Counted from the stretch's first letter, positions 43,440 to 52,594 are shown. The stretch: DNA of 64,000 bases from Bacillus sp. 1780r2a1 (GCA_024134725.1 CP099863.1:380001-444000); one strand, 5' to 3'. The notes: a model not told the origin generated them from the sequence alone. Numbers and translations are program-made.

Positions 43440-44681
43440 ATGAATAGTGCAGAAAACCATTTACAAGAGAACTGGTTAAAGAATATTATTCTTTTTCTTA
43501 GTAGCCAGACAATTTCACTGTTTGGATCGTCCCTTGTGCAGTATGCTATCATGTGGCACATTACGTTAACCACACAGTCGGGCTTCATGATGACGTTGTA
43601 TATTATCTGTGGATTTATTCCGACCTTTATTTTATCGCCCGTTGCTGGGGTTTGGGCGGATCGCTACAATCGAAAAGTCCTCATTATGCTCGCGGACGGT
43701 TTAATTGCCACTGCAACACTTGTTCTAGCAATTCTCTTTTTAATGGGATTTGATAGTATTTGGCTTCTGTTTGTGATGGCAGCAGTCCGTGCATTTGGAG
43801 CAGGGATTCAAACACCTGCTGTTGGGGCCATTTTGCCACAAATTGTGCCAAAAGATAAGCTGACCAAAGTAAACGGAGCAAATGGAAGTATCCAGGCAAT
43901 CATTATGTTTATATCACCAATGATTAGCGCTGCTTTACTTACTACAATGTCGCTTGAGGTTATTTTTTTCATTGATGTAGTTACAGCAGCACTTGCTATC
44001 TTGACGCTGCTTACTTTCGTGAAAGTTTCTGTGCATAAAAAAGCTGTTGGGAAACAGGAAGTAAGCTATTTCAGTGATTTTAAACAAGGAATTCGCTACG
44101 TGAATAATCATGCTTTCTTAAAGCAATTTTTCTTATTCTTTGCGGTGTTCTTTGTACTAATGGCACCAGCTGCATTTTTAACTCCGCTTCAGGTTACGCG
44201 AAGCTTTGGTGATGATGTGTGGCGACTGACTGCAATCGAAATTGCATTTTCAGTTGGAATGATGATAGGTGGAGGGGTTATTGCAGCTTGGGGTGGCTTC
44301 CAAAATCGTATTAAAACGTTGGGCCTAGCAAGCATAATCATGGGCGTTTGTACGTTAGCCCTTGGTTTAGTTCCTATCTTTTGGCTGTATTTAGGATTTA
44401 TGGGCCTTTTTGGAGTCGCTATGCCTATTTTTAATACGCCAGCTACCGTATTATTGCAAGAAAAGGTAGAAGAAGAGTATTTAGGGCGTGTATTTGGGGT
44501 GATGGGCATGATTTCTACTTCTATGATGCCGCTTGGAATGCTGGTTTTTGGACCTCTTGCAGACTTTGTTAGCGTAGAATGGCTTTTAGTTGGAACAGGT
44601 ATCTTTATCGTTGTTCTTGCAATTTTCTTAGGGCAAAATAAAGTGCTAATTGAATCTGAAAAAAATACGCTCAATGCTTAA
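43440..44681 (+). CDS. MFS efflux protein of the Mef (macrolide efflux) type
   Basis: A 413-residue, 12-helix transporter. It has the Mef-like layout: NIILFLSSQTISLFGSSLVQ as helix 1, the motif A variant GVWADRYNRKVLIMLADGLI, then AFGAGIQTPAVGAILPQIVP after helix 4. Length is close to Mef(A), about 405. The start is taken as ATG at 43440; a TTG at 43416 is the alternative, and neither has a strong ribosome site. It lies immediately downstream of an MRLR leader peptide and terminator, so expression is probably induced by macrolides. Family membership fits many bacillary drug exporters, and the antibiotic call comes mainly from the leader. Confidence 0.83.
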   Translation: MNSAENHLQENWLKNIILFLSSQTISLFGSSLVQYAIMWHITLTTQSGFMMTLYIICGFIPTFILSPVAGVWADRYNRKVLIMLADGLIATATLVLAILFLMGFDSIWLLFVMAAVRAFGAGIQTPAVGAILPQIVPKDKLTKVNGANGSIQAIIMFISPMISAALLTTMSLEVIFFIDVVTAALAILTLLTFVKVSVHKKAVGKQEVSYFSDFKQGIRYVNNHAFLKQFFLFFAVFFVLMAPAAFLTPLQVTRSFGDDVWRLTAIEIAFSVGMMIGGGVIAAWGGFQNRIKTLGLASIIMGVCTLALGLVPIFWLYLGFMGLFGVAMPIFNTPATVLLQEKVEEEYLGRVFGVMGMISTSMMPLGMLVFGPLADFVSVEWLLVGTGIFIVVLAIFLGQNKVLIESEKNTLNA

Positions 44682-44707
44682 TAGTGAGAGAATAGAAGGT
44701 AAACAGC

Positions 44708-44745
44708 AAAAACGAGATCATTTTATATGATCTCGTTTTTCTTCT
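44708..44745 (+). terminator. Terminator after the Mef-like gene
   Basis: AAAAACGAGATCA pairs with TGATCTCGTTTTT; it may work in both directions. Confidence 0.85.
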
Positions 44746-44828
44746 TTTATTGGTTTAAGATAAGGAACTGTGCGAACAGATGCCCTGTGAATGTTTGTTT
44801 TTGTGCTTTGCTCCTCACCATGTACTAT

Positions 44829-46190
44829 TCAGCTTGAAACCTTTGATACTTTAAAATGCGCAGGTGCGGTTATTCTCTCTTCTGCATGTCCATGGCGCTC
44901 TTGAACAAATAAAAGAGCGATACATCCGATGATACTAGGAACGGCAAAAGCCATAAATGCTTGCTGAGGAGCTAAGCTGGTTGTTAATAAGAAGCCGATA
45001 ATTACAGGAGCTAAAATAGAACCTACTCGCCCAATGCCTACTGTTACACTTAACCCGGTTGTGCGAATTTCCGGTGGGTAGAACCCTGAAACATAAGGAT
45101 TTACTAAGTTTTGAGTTCCAGCTGTACACGCACCGCTAATCGCAATTAACACGTATAATAAAAGCTGCTGAGATGTGAGGCTTAGCGCAACAAAACAAAG
45201 TGAACCGAGTAAAAACATGTATAAAAGAACTTTTCGGTGACCGATGCGATCAACGAAATACCCGCCTAATAAAGAACCTCCGATTTGACCTATTCCTAAA
45301 ACAAGGCTGAAGGACAAGCTTGATGTAATACCATAACCGGAGCCTTGCATAATTTTAGGTAGCCATGTGTTTAGGCCGTAAATCATAAGGAGGCAGCTCG
45401 AGACAATAAGCCAAAAACATACTGTGCTAACACCTCGTTTGTCAGAAAAAAGCTTTTTAACAGGAACTCCTTTTGCTTTTTCTTTCACGGTTTCATATTC
45501 AAAATCATCGGTAGATTGATAATTTCCTCTAGGGCTAACTCTATTAAGAATGTTCGCAATTTTATCACCCTGGTTTCGCAGAATGTAAAATGATAGCGAT
45601 TCTGGAAACTGCTTCAAAAATAGTGGTAGGGTGAGCAGCGGGATAATCCCTAGCCAATATAAAAAACGCCATCCTAAGCTTTCCATTAAGTACATCCCAA
45701 TAAGTGAAGCTAGTATTGCTCCAATTGAGTAGCCGCAGTACATGGTAGCAACGGTGAGAGCACGATTTTTTTTAGGTGAGTATTCAGTCATAACTGCAAT
45801 GACAGCTGGCATTAGGCCACCCATTCCTAGCGCTGCGATGAACCTCATAATGGTAAAGGTAAGTGGGTTTGGTGCAAGCCCTGCTAAAAGAGAAAAAATG
45901 CTGAATATAGCCATGCAAATCGCTAAAATCTTTTTTCGACCAATTACGTCTGCCAGAGAGCCGAGTAGGAAAGAACCAAGCATCATACCCACAAGCGTAT
46001 AGCTGCCAATCGCTCCTGCTTCTACGACGCTTAGTCCGTAATCCTCCATCATAAGTGGTAAACCTATTCCGTAAAGTGCAATATCAAAGCCGTCAAACGC
46101 AATGGCATAAAAGCACCATAGAAACACGAGTAAGTGAAACTTATTAAATGTACTTTCAGCAATAACTTGAGAAGTTTGAACAACGCGCAT
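44829..46190 (-). CDS. MFS transporter, aromatic acid:H+ symporter type
   Basis: A 453-residue, 12-helix major facilitator. The AAHS-type signature DGFDIALYGIGLPLMMEDYG in helix 1 and motif A GSLADVIGRKKILAICMAIF are visible. GYFVDRIGHRKVLLY marks the second half. Relatives carry aromatic or nicotinic acids (BenK, PcaK, MhbT, NiaP). The start ATG at 46190 follows CAGGAGG; the longer in-frame reading has no site. It is divergent from a LysR regulator, which suggests control by an aromatic substrate. No catabolic genes flank it, so the substrate is open. Confidence 0.85.
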   Translation of the reverse strand: MRVVQTSQVIAESTFNKFHLLVFLWCFYAIAFDGFDIALYGIGLPLMMEDYGLSVVEAGAIGSYTLVGMMLGSFLLGSLADVIGRKKILAICMAIFSIFSLLAGLAPNPLTFTIMRFIAALGMGGLMPAVIAVMTEYSPKKNRALTVATMYCGYSIGAILASLIGMYLMESLGWRFLYWLGIIPLLTLPLFLKQFPESLSFYILRNQGDKIANILNRVSPRGNYQSTDDFEYETVKEKAKGVPVKKLFSDKRGVSTVCFWLIVSSCLLMIYGLNTWLPKIMQGSGYGITSSLSFSLVLGIGQIGGSLLGGYFVDRIGHRKVLLYMFLLGSLCFVALSLTSQQLLLYVLIAISGACTAGTQNLVNPYVSGFYPPEIRTTGLSVTVGIGRVGSILAPVIIGFLLTTSLAPQQAFMAFAVPSIIGCIALLFVQERHGHAEERITAPAHFKVSKVSS

Positions 46191-46447
46191 AAAATTCCTC
46201 CTGAAATTTTTTTCGTTTAAGTTGCTTTTAAATATCCTTAGAAAACCCAACAATTTATTTTATTGTATGTATCCTACCATGACTAAAGAGGTATAGTGTA
46301 ACTGATAAAACGCATCAATTGATATAGCCAAAAGATATAACAAATAAAAAACGACTATCGATTTGAACTTTTAACCATTTGAAGTTAAAATACAAACGGA
46401 TATTATACAGAAAATTTCAAACAAAAAGGAGTCGCATTTATTTAATT

Positions 46448-47362
46448 ATGAAATTACAGCAGCTCAAATATGTTATTGAAGTTGTGAGGTGTGGGTCGAT
46501 TAATGAAGCAGCTCGCAGGCTCTACATCTCACAGCCAAGCTTGTCAAAAGCAATAAAAGAGTTAGAAAAAGAAGTTGGAATTACGATTTTCACCCGTACT
46601 TCAACGGGTATTGCCCTTTCCTCAGACGGAGCTGAGTTTCTAGGGTATGCAAGGCAGGTTGTTGAACAAGCAGAGTTGTTAGAACACAGATACTTAAATG
46701 CAGCGCCTTCTCCACAGCTGCTTTCCATTTCCACTCAGCACTATGCGTTTGCCGTCAATGCGTTTGTGGATATGATTAAAAAGTACGGGCAAGACAAATA
46801 CCAGTTTACGATGAGAGAAACGAGAACCTATGAAATCATTGAAGACGTAAAGAGCTTAAAAAGCGAAATTGGCATTTTATACGTTAGCTCGTTTAATGAA
46901 AAAGTAATGCTGCAGCTTTTGAAAGAACAAGGGTTGGAGTTTCATGAGCTGTTTCAAGCTACTCCTCATATCTTTGTGAGTGTCCAAAATCAGCTTGCTA
47001 AAAAGAAATCCGTGACGCTTAAAGATTTAGAAGAATACCCACGGTTGAGCTTTGAGCAAGGAGAATTTAACTCGTTTTACTATGCTGAAGAAATTTTCAG
47101 CACGATTCCAAGTAAACAAAGCATTCAAGTCAGTGACCGAGCAACGTTATTTAATTTGCTTATTGGCTTAAACGGCTACACCATTTCAACAGGTATTGTA
47201 AGTGAAGATTTAAATGGATCAAATATTGTATCGGTACCGCTTGATGAAGGTGAGTTCATTAGAGTAGGATGGGTTGTTCACAACAAAACTCAACTTAGTC
47301 GCATGGCTCGAATTTATTTAGAAGAGCTTCATAAAGTAATTGAAAAGTATCACCAAAAATGA
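46448..47362 (+). CDS. LysR-family transcriptional regulator
   Basis: A 304-residue regulator. The N-terminal HTH is GSINEAARRLYISQPSLSKA, and the C-terminal two-thirds forms the periplasmic-binding-like effector domain (EIGILYVSSFNEKVMLQLLK). The ATG at 46448 is the first methionine of the HTH; the nearest AAGGAG is about 15 bases away, so initiation may be weak or at a non-standard codon nearby. It is divergent from the aromatic-type MFS gene; the 257-base shared region holds the dyad ATCAATTGAT (46314-46323), a possible LysR site. Likely controls the transporter. Confidence 0.83.
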   Translation: MKLQQLKYVIEVVRCGSINEAARRLYISQPSLSKAIKELEKEVGITIFTRTSTGIALSSDGAEFLGYARQVVEQAELLEHRYLNAAPSPQLLSISTQHYAFAVNAFVDMIKKYGQDKYQFTMRETRTYEIIEDVKSLKSEIGILYVSSFNEKVMLQLLKEQGLEFHELFQATPHIFVSVQNQLAKKKSVTLKDLEEYPRLSFEQGEFNSFYYAEEIFSTIPSKQSIQVSDRATLFNLLIGLNGYTISTGIVSEDLNGSNIVSVPLDEGEFIRVGWVVHNKTQLSRMARIYLEELHKVIEKYHQK

Positions 47363-47392
47363 ACTAGAAGCGATTGGCTTCTAGTTTTTTTG
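47362..47392 (+). terminator. Terminator after the LysR gene
   Basis: AACTAGAAGC pairs with GCTTCTAGTT, followed by TTTTT; the hairpin starts at the last base of the stop codon. Confidence 0.85.
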
Positions 47393-47630
47393 TTTGTTTT
47401 CTTGTAAGAGGAAAGTTCAGCTAGGGTAACCGCGTTTGTTCTTAGTTTCTCATAAATTCCCTTTTTATAGTTCAATGATACTTGTAGAACTTTGTCGGTT
47501 TTTGGGGATTAATAACTAATCTTTAGAAAAACATTAAATCCTTAGAACTGTATTTCTCTTTCGCTCTATTCATAATTCTCAATCTAATATAAATTAAAAA
47601 AGCAGAAAATTAATGAAAGGTTGTAATTAA

Positions 47631-48833
47631 ATGGATAGAATTACAAGAGTTGAAAAATTTTCTAAGCAAAAAGCAAAAGAGAGAAAGAAGCTTATCAAAA
47701 TTGGTGGAACAGGGTTAGCCATTGTAACAACAATTACTGGATGCAGCGTCTCAAACGCGTTAAACAGCGAACAGACAGAGGCAACAGTCGCACAAGTACA
47801 AAAAAGTGCTCAAGATCAGAAGCCTAGCATGAACCCTAAAAAGGTAGTAAACCTGCCAGAAAAGGAGATACCATTTTCTTATAATCAAGCAAACCAACCA
47901 CTAGAGCAAAGGGTAGTCCATTCTCCTAAGCCGGACGAGCAGGTGCTAGCACAAGAAATCACTGCCGCGTCTAGTGCAAAAGAACAAGATACAGTGAAAG
48001 AAGTCACAATTAAGCAAGATCCAGTGGAGCCTGCAGTAAAAGTAGTACCAGTACCGTTAAGCTATCAGGAACAAGAGCCTGTACCTTCGCCCGTAGAAGA
48101 AGAAATGAACGTACAAACACCCGTACAAGAGTTACCAACAGAAGAGCTACAAACAGAATTTGAAGAGAGTATAGTGCCAGTTGAAGAGCCACCAATTCAA
48201 GAGGAAGCTGCTTTACAAGTAGAGAAAGAGCCAGCACCTGTTCAAAAAGTGGAGTCTAAAGAAGAAGAAGCTTTAGAAGAGGATCAAAGTGCTCCAATTC
48301 AGGAAGAGCAAGAATCCTTACAAGAAGAAAAAGTGGCGCCTGTGCAGCAAGAACAAAGTAATTCGTCAATACCTGTTGAAAATAACGTAAGGCAGGAGCA
48401 AATTTTAGAAGTTCTTGGAGTTGTAACTGGTTTAGTCGATGCTCATTGTATTGAACTTGACGTTCAAGGACAGATGAAAGCGTTTCATGTTAAAAGCGAC
48501 ATCGATTTACAAAACGAGATTCGCCAGTATGAAGCAGGAACAGCACTGGTTGTTCGTTATGTAGCAAGTCCAAATGGACAAAATCAAATTCGTGATATTG
48601 TAGAAGTTGTAAGTCCTGATACGGGCGATCAAACAGTATCTATTGAAGCTGATTATTTTGAAATGGTGAATTGGAATACGGTTCAAGTTTACGTAAACAA
48701 TCAGCCAACAACGTTCAAGCTATCAGACTATTTGGCACATCATAAAGAGAAATTTGCTCCTGGTACAAAAGTGTTACTGACAGGAGTAAAAACCTCGCAA
48801 GGAACAATGATTGAAAGCATCAGTCCATTGTAA
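47631..48833 (+). CDS. Pro/Glu-rich lipoprotein-like surface protein, unknown function
   Basis: A 400-residue protein. The N-terminus is basic (residues 1-24) then hydrophobic, with a lipobox-like ITGC at Cys38. Residues 60-255 are a low-complexity stretch rich in Pro, Glu, Gln and Val (VPVEEPPIQEEAALQVEKEP), probably an extended wall-spanning linker. Residues 258-400 look like two related beta modules (VLGVVTGLVDAHCIELDVQG; then YFEMVNWNTVQVYVNNQPTT), each about 70 residues, possibly OB-like. GAAAGGTTG precedes the ATG. I do not recognise the protein. Confidence 0.72.
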   Translation: MDRITRVEKFSKQKAKERKKLIKIGGTGLAIVTTITGCSVSNALNSEQTEATVAQVQKSAQDQKPSMNPKKVVNLPEKEIPFSYNQANQPLEQRVVHSPKPDEQVLAQEITAASSAKEQDTVKEVTIKQDPVEPAVKVVPVPLSYQEQEPVPSPVEEEMNVQTPVQELPTEELQTEFEESIVPVEEPPIQEEAALQVEKEPAPVQKVESKEEEALEEDQSAPIQEEQESLQEEKVAPVQQEQSNSSIPVENNVRQEQILEVLGVVTGLVDAHCIELDVQGQMKAFHVKSDIDLQNEIRQYEAGTALVVRYVASPNGQNQIRDIVEVVSPDTGDQTVSIEADYFEMVNWNTVQVYVNNQPTTFKLSDYLAHHKEKFAPGTKVLLTGVKTSQGTMIESISPL

Positions 48834-48908
48834 AATGTCTATTTGTATAACTAGAAGAATGCGTTAGCATTTGCCTATAGTAATAGATCATATATTCTTT
48901 ACGGTTAA

Positions 48909-48950
48909 TTCTATTTTCGTGTGGTAGCTAACTATCACACGAAAATAGAA
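48909..48950. other. Long hairpin without a T-run
   Basis: Two 19-base arms (48909-48927 and 48932-48950) are complementary with a single G-U/T-G position and a four-base loop. There is no T-tract on either strand, so it is not a standard terminator. It could still end the upstream gene or be a structured RNA or protein site. Confidence 0.65.
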
Positions 48951-49088
48951 GGCAAGATTACATCTATCTAAATGAACCACATTTTTATCCTCTCAAACTA
49001 CTTATATTAAATTCCCATTTTTTATTTTTCTCTATGCTATCTAGCATCGTTTCGGTTAAAACAATACAATTTTCTTATCATTTTGCTG

Positions 49089-49144
49089 TTGCGTACCAAA
49101 ATGGACTAGGCTATAATGACTTTATCGAAAGCGCTTTCGATAAA
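49089..49144 (+). promoter_or_regulatory. Promoter with perfect 24-bp palindromic operator
   Basis: -35 TTGCGT (49089-49094), 17-bp spacer, -10 TATAAT (49112-49117). The exact 24-bp palindrome at 49121-49144 (half-site TTTATCGAAAGC) covers the start site. The GAAAGCGCTTTC core is of the LacI/GalR type with a central CpG. Confidence 0.75.
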
Positions 49145-49156
49145 GTGGAGACAAGC

Positions 49157-49186
49157 ATGTCTAATGTAAGAAATCCATGGACATAG
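49157..49186 (+). CDS. Nine-codon ORF MSNVRNPWT downstream of the palindrome
   Basis: ATG with GTGGAG 6 bases upstream and TAG after nine codons. It may be a leader peptide or the first codons of a gene that has been lost. Nothing else in the following 170 bases is coding before the glucanase gene. Confidence 0.35.
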   Translation: MSNVRNPWT

Positions 49187-49317
49187 CGATTTTTTATACT
49201 ATTTTATATCTGAATTTTTAGAAAAATATAAGCTTATTTTATCTCAATCACTAAGATTAACCAGAGAGTAGGGACCACATACGTAGAACTTTATAGGTAA
49301 TAGAAATGTTAATTAAA

Positions 49318-49332
49318 ATGTAAGCGATTACT
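49318..49332. promoter_or_regulatory. cre site before the beta-glucanase gene
   Basis: ATGTAAGCGATTACT matches the CcpA cre consensus at 14 of 15 positions and lies 30 bp before the start codon, predicting glucose repression of the glucanase. Confidence 0.72.
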
Positions 49333-49361
49333 ATATTTTAATAGAAGAGAGGAAATCATAA

Positions 49362-51302
49362 ATGGAAAGTCCTTCTTTAAAACGAAAGGTTTTCGGCTCC
49401 ATATTATCAGCAGCGTTAATTAGTTATTTGTTTACCCCGGTTGGTCATGCCGAAGAGGAAGAACAAGCTAAAGGGCAAAAAGAAAAAAATAAGCCAATGT
49501 GGACTCAAGTGTGGGGAGACGAGTTTGACGATGGAAAGATTGATCCTACGAAATGGACGTTTGATTTAACAAACGGTGCTTCTGTGGGCATACCTGGGTG
49601 GGGGAACAATGAGCTCCAGTATTACACCAATCGTTCAAAAAATGTTCGAGAAGAAGGTGGTAATCTTGTCATTCAAGCTCATAAAGAAAGCTACCAAGGC
49701 TTTGACTACACATCTGCTCGTGTAAAGACGAAAGGGTTGTTCAGCAAGAAATACGGGAAGTTTGAAATCCGTGCTAGCGCCCCAACAGGTAAAGGCTATT
49801 GGCCTGCCGTTTGGATGCTTCCGGAGCATAATCGTTACGGAGGCTGGGCAGCTTCGGGTGAAATTGATATTATGGAAGGCTGGGGTAGCAGGCCAAATAC
49901 TATTGCGGGCACCATTCACTATGGTCAGCAGTGGCCAAACAATACGTATAGCGGTGAAGAATACACATTTAAAGATGGAAGCACAATTGAAGATTTCCAC
50001 ACATATGCCGTTGAATGGGAGCCTGGTGAAATCCGATGGTACGTGGACGGTGAGCTCTATAGCGTGCAAAACGATTGGTACAGTCAAAGTGATGGACAGC
50101 CAGATACCAATGCTTATCCAGCGCCGTTTGACGAAGAATTTCATCTCATTATGAATCTAGCAGTTGGTGGGAATTTTGATGGGAATCCAACGGCAGAGAC
50201 CCAGTTCCCAAAAGAAATGAAAATTGACTATGTAAGAGTCTATGAGTTAACGGGCAGAGAGTACCGTGAGCCAACTCCTCCAGTCATTCCAAAAGAAGAA
50301 TATTTGTCAGGTGCTAAGCTTCCTCAAGCAGACGGAAACTTAGTTTATAACAATCAGTTTACAGAAACAAAAGCAGGTGACCCTGGCATGGGAATTGAAG
50401 GTACTGCTAACTGGTCCCTTCATAAAGAGCCGGATGGAGATGCAGTTTTATCAGTAGAAGAATTAAACAATAGCCGCTTTTTAAAGGTAAATATACTTCG
50501 TCCTGGAGGTCAGCTTTACTCGGTGCAGCCTCAGTCTATTGTGTCACTAGCGAAAGGCCGCTTTTATAAGCTAACGTTTGATGCTAAAACGGAAGTAGCT
50601 AGAAGCATGAAGGTACAAGTAACAGGAGGAGCATCAGTTGGATACGCAGGATATTCACCAGCTTTAAATGCTCAGCTGACAAACCAAGTACAAAGCTATG
50701 AAGTTTTGTTCCAAATGAAAAAAGAATCCGATAATGCAGCGCGCGTTGAGTTTAATCTTGGAACAAACGACCAGCCTGTATGGATTGGAAACGCAAAGCT
50801 TGTAGAGGTTGAAGGAATTCCGTTTAATGACGATATTCCAAAGGTTCCTTTAAGTGATGGAAATCGAGTATACAACGGTACATTTAGCGTGGGAGAAGCA
50901 GATGGAATGAGCTATTGGCACGTTGTACAAGCGAGAAAAATAAATGCTTTAGCAACCGTTGACCCTAATGAACGCCAGCTTCATATTGATGTGAAAACAA
51001 GCAGCAAATATGCAGATGATTTGAAGTTACTTCAAAAAGGTATTTTCCTGAATGCAGGACAAGGGTATGAATTAAGCTTTGATGCAAGTATTCAACCAAA
51101 AGGTGATATGTTTGTTGCGCTGACAGACGAAGATGGAAACGTGTATGAGAAGCAGAAAGTAAAAGTATCTTCCAGAATACAGAAATATCACTTCGCTTTT
51201 AAAAATTTACAGCTACCTCATGACGATAAAAATGCTCAGCTTGTCTTTTACTTAGGAGATGTAAAAAAGAGTATAACAATTGACAACATTCATTTACGTT
51301 AA
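49362..51302 (+). CDS. Secreted GH16 endo-beta-glucanase (laminarinase type) with two CBM4/9-like modules
   Basis: A 646-residue exported glycosidase. The signal peptide runs to about residue 30 (PVGHAEEEE). The GH16 domain spans about 45-295, with nucleophile Glu167, Asp169 and acid/base Glu172 in GEIDIMEGWG. The extra Met in E-I-D-I-M-E marks the beta-bulge (laminarinase-like, 1,3-beta) branch rather than lichenase. Two C-terminal modules start DGNLVYNNQFTETKAG (about 320) and DGNRVYNGTFSVGEADG (about 496), each fitting CBM4/9-type carbohydrate-binding jelly rolls. GAGAGGAAA precedes the ATG. A cre site lies just upstream. Confidence 0.92.
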   Translation: MESPSLKRKVFGSILSAALISYLFTPVGHAEEEEQAKGQKEKNKPMWTQVWGDEFDDGKIDPTKWTFDLTNGASVGIPGWGNNELQYYTNRSKNVREEGGNLVIQAHKESYQGFDYTSARVKTKGLFSKKYGKFEIRASAPTGKGYWPAVWMLPEHNRYGGWAASGEIDIMEGWGSRPNTIAGTIHYGQQWPNNTYSGEEYTFKDGSTIEDFHTYAVEWEPGEIRWYVDGELYSVQNDWYSQSDGQPDTNAYPAPFDEEFHLIMNLAVGGNFDGNPTAETQFPKEMKIDYVRVYELTGREYREPTPPVIPKEEYLSGAKLPQADGNLVYNNQFTETKAGDPGMGIEGTANWSLHKEPDGDAVLSVEELNNSRFLKVNILRPGGQLYSVQPQSIVSLAKGRFYKLTFDAKTEVARSMKVQVTGGASVGYAGYSPALNAQLTNQVQSYEVLFQMKKESDNAARVEFNLGTNDQPVWIGNAKLVEVEGIPFNDDIPKVPLSDGNRVYNGTFSVGEADGMSYWHVVQARKINALATVDPNERQLHIDVKTSSKYADDLKLLQKGIFLNAGQGYELSFDASIQPKGDMFVALTDEDGNVYEKQKVKVSSRIQKYHFAFKNLQLPHDDKNAQLVFYLGDVKKSITIDNIHLR

Positions 51303-51317
51303 GAGGACTCTTCAATT

Positions 51318-51356
51318 AAAAGAAAGCCTAGGTATAAGCAGGCTTTCTTTTTTTTA
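51318..51356 (+). terminator. Terminator after the beta-glucanase gene
   Basis: AAAAGAAAGCCT pairs with AGGCTTTCTTTT, followed by TTTTT. Confidence 0.86.
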
Positions 51357-51420
51357 TTTAATGATGCTATAGTTAACGATAGATTGAAAAGGCATTCATG
51401 AGAATGAAGAGGTGGAGTGC

Positions 51421-52524
51421 ATGAGGTTTTTAAATCATTCTTTAGCTCAAGAAATTGTAAATCGAACGAAGAATATTATTCATCGCAACATCAACGTGAT
51501 GAATGAAAAAGGCGTAATTATCGGCTCAGGGGATCATCATCGAATTGATTCTATTCATGAAGGTGCTGTGCGAGTAATCGAAACACAAAAAGGCTTTGAA
51601 ATTACGAGTTCTGATTTAACGCATTTTCAAGGAGTAAAAGCAGGAATTAATTTGCCCATTACCTTTCATGATAGGGTTGTTGGTGTGATTGGTATTACAG
51701 GTGAACCAGAGGAAGTGAGGAACTACGGTGAGCTTGTGAAAATGGCTGCTGAAATGATTCTACAGCAGGCAGTATTAATAGATGAAATTCAATGGGACGA
51801 GCGACTGAAAGAGGAATTAACGAGTCAATTGCTTCACGGCACGGAAACGTTAGATTCCTTTTACTTTGAACGAGTAGAGCGTTTAGGGATTCAGTTGGAC
51901 CTCCCACGTATAGCAATAATCTTAAAAGCGGAAAATCATTCAAATGGCTATAAGTGGCTGCGAGGAAAGCTCGAAAACGATGACTTGTATGTTGTTCAAC
52001 CAACTCATATTGTAGTGCTGAAAAGAATTGATATAACGAAGGAACAAGAAGACGGTGCTTTTAACAAAATCAAGAGCTGGATTCAACGTAATCAGCTAGA
52101 AGGCAAGATGGCAATTGGAAGGTTCTTGCCTTCAGTGGAAGGAATCGCTACATCTTATCAAGAAGCGCTCTATACGTTAGAAGTAGGTGAAAAATTACAC
52201 CCTGATCAATCACTTTATCGCTATGAACATTATAAACTAGCTGTTTTTTTAGCTAAAGCGAAAGAATTTGGAGTAAAAGGCGAGCTAAGTCAATCACTTG
52301 AAGTGTTAAAAGACTATGACGAAAAAGGCGATTTGTTAGAAACTTTAAGCGTATATGTTGAAGAAAATGGTGATGTAAACAAAGCAGCAAGCAGGCTTTT
52401 TATCCACCGGAATACGCTGCGGTACCGATTGGAACGCATTTCGGAGCTAACAAATAAAGATCCCCGCAAACTCAGTGACTTGGTTGAGCTGTACGTAGCA
52501 ATCCTACAGTATAAAATTCAATAA
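51421..52524 (+). CDS. cdaR: CdaR-type sugar diacid/glycerate regulator
   Basis: A 367-residue regulator. The N-terminal sugar-diacid recognition domain (about 1-135, NRTKNIIHRNINVMNEKGVI and INLPITFHDRVVGVIGITGE) is followed by a GGDEF-like linker and a C-terminal PucR-type HTH (about 310-365: AASRLFIHRNTLRYRLERIS). CdaR activates glucarate, galactarate and glycerate genes in other bacteria. ATG at 51421 follows GAGGTGGAG; a GTG three codons earlier overlaps that site. It sits upstream of a GntP permease and glycerate kinase, its likely targets, separated by a terminator. Confidence 0.88.
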   Translation: MRFLNHSLAQEIVNRTKNIIHRNINVMNEKGVIIGSGDHHRIDSIHEGAVRVIETQKGFEITSSDLTHFQGVKAGINLPITFHDRVVGVIGITGEPEEVRNYGELVKMAAEMILQQAVLIDEIQWDERLKEELTSQLLHGTETLDSFYFERVERLGIQLDLPRIAIILKAENHSNGYKWLRGKLENDDLYVVQPTHIVVLKRIDITKEQEDGAFNKIKSWIQRNQLEGKMAIGRFLPSVEGIATSYQEALYTLEVGEKLHPDQSLYRYEHYKLAVFLAKAKEFGVKGELSQSLEVLKDYDEKGDLLETLSVYVEENGDVNKAASRLFIHRNTLRYRLERISELTNKDPRKLSDLVELYVAILQYKIQ

Positions 52525-52540
52525 AGTTGTTCCGATGCAC

Positions 52541-52572
52541 AAAAAGGCTTGCGAAAGACAGGCCTTTTTTTG
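52541..52572 (+). terminator. Terminator after cdaR
   Basis: AAAAAGGC pairs with GCCTTTTT, followed by further T. Confidence 0.75.
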
Positions 52573-52594
52573 GTTTCATGAACAATGTAGTCAG

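Larger units (their letters stand above)
48834..49361. other. 528-base non-coding region upstream of the beta-glucanase gene
   Basis: Contents in order: a 42-base hairpin (48909-48950), a 14-bp palindrome ATGCTATCTAGCAT (49034-49047), a sigma-A promoter with a 24-bp palindrome (49089-49144), a 9-codon ORF (49157-49186), and a cre site (49318-49332). No longer frame with a ribosome site is visible on either strand. Confidence 0.6.
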
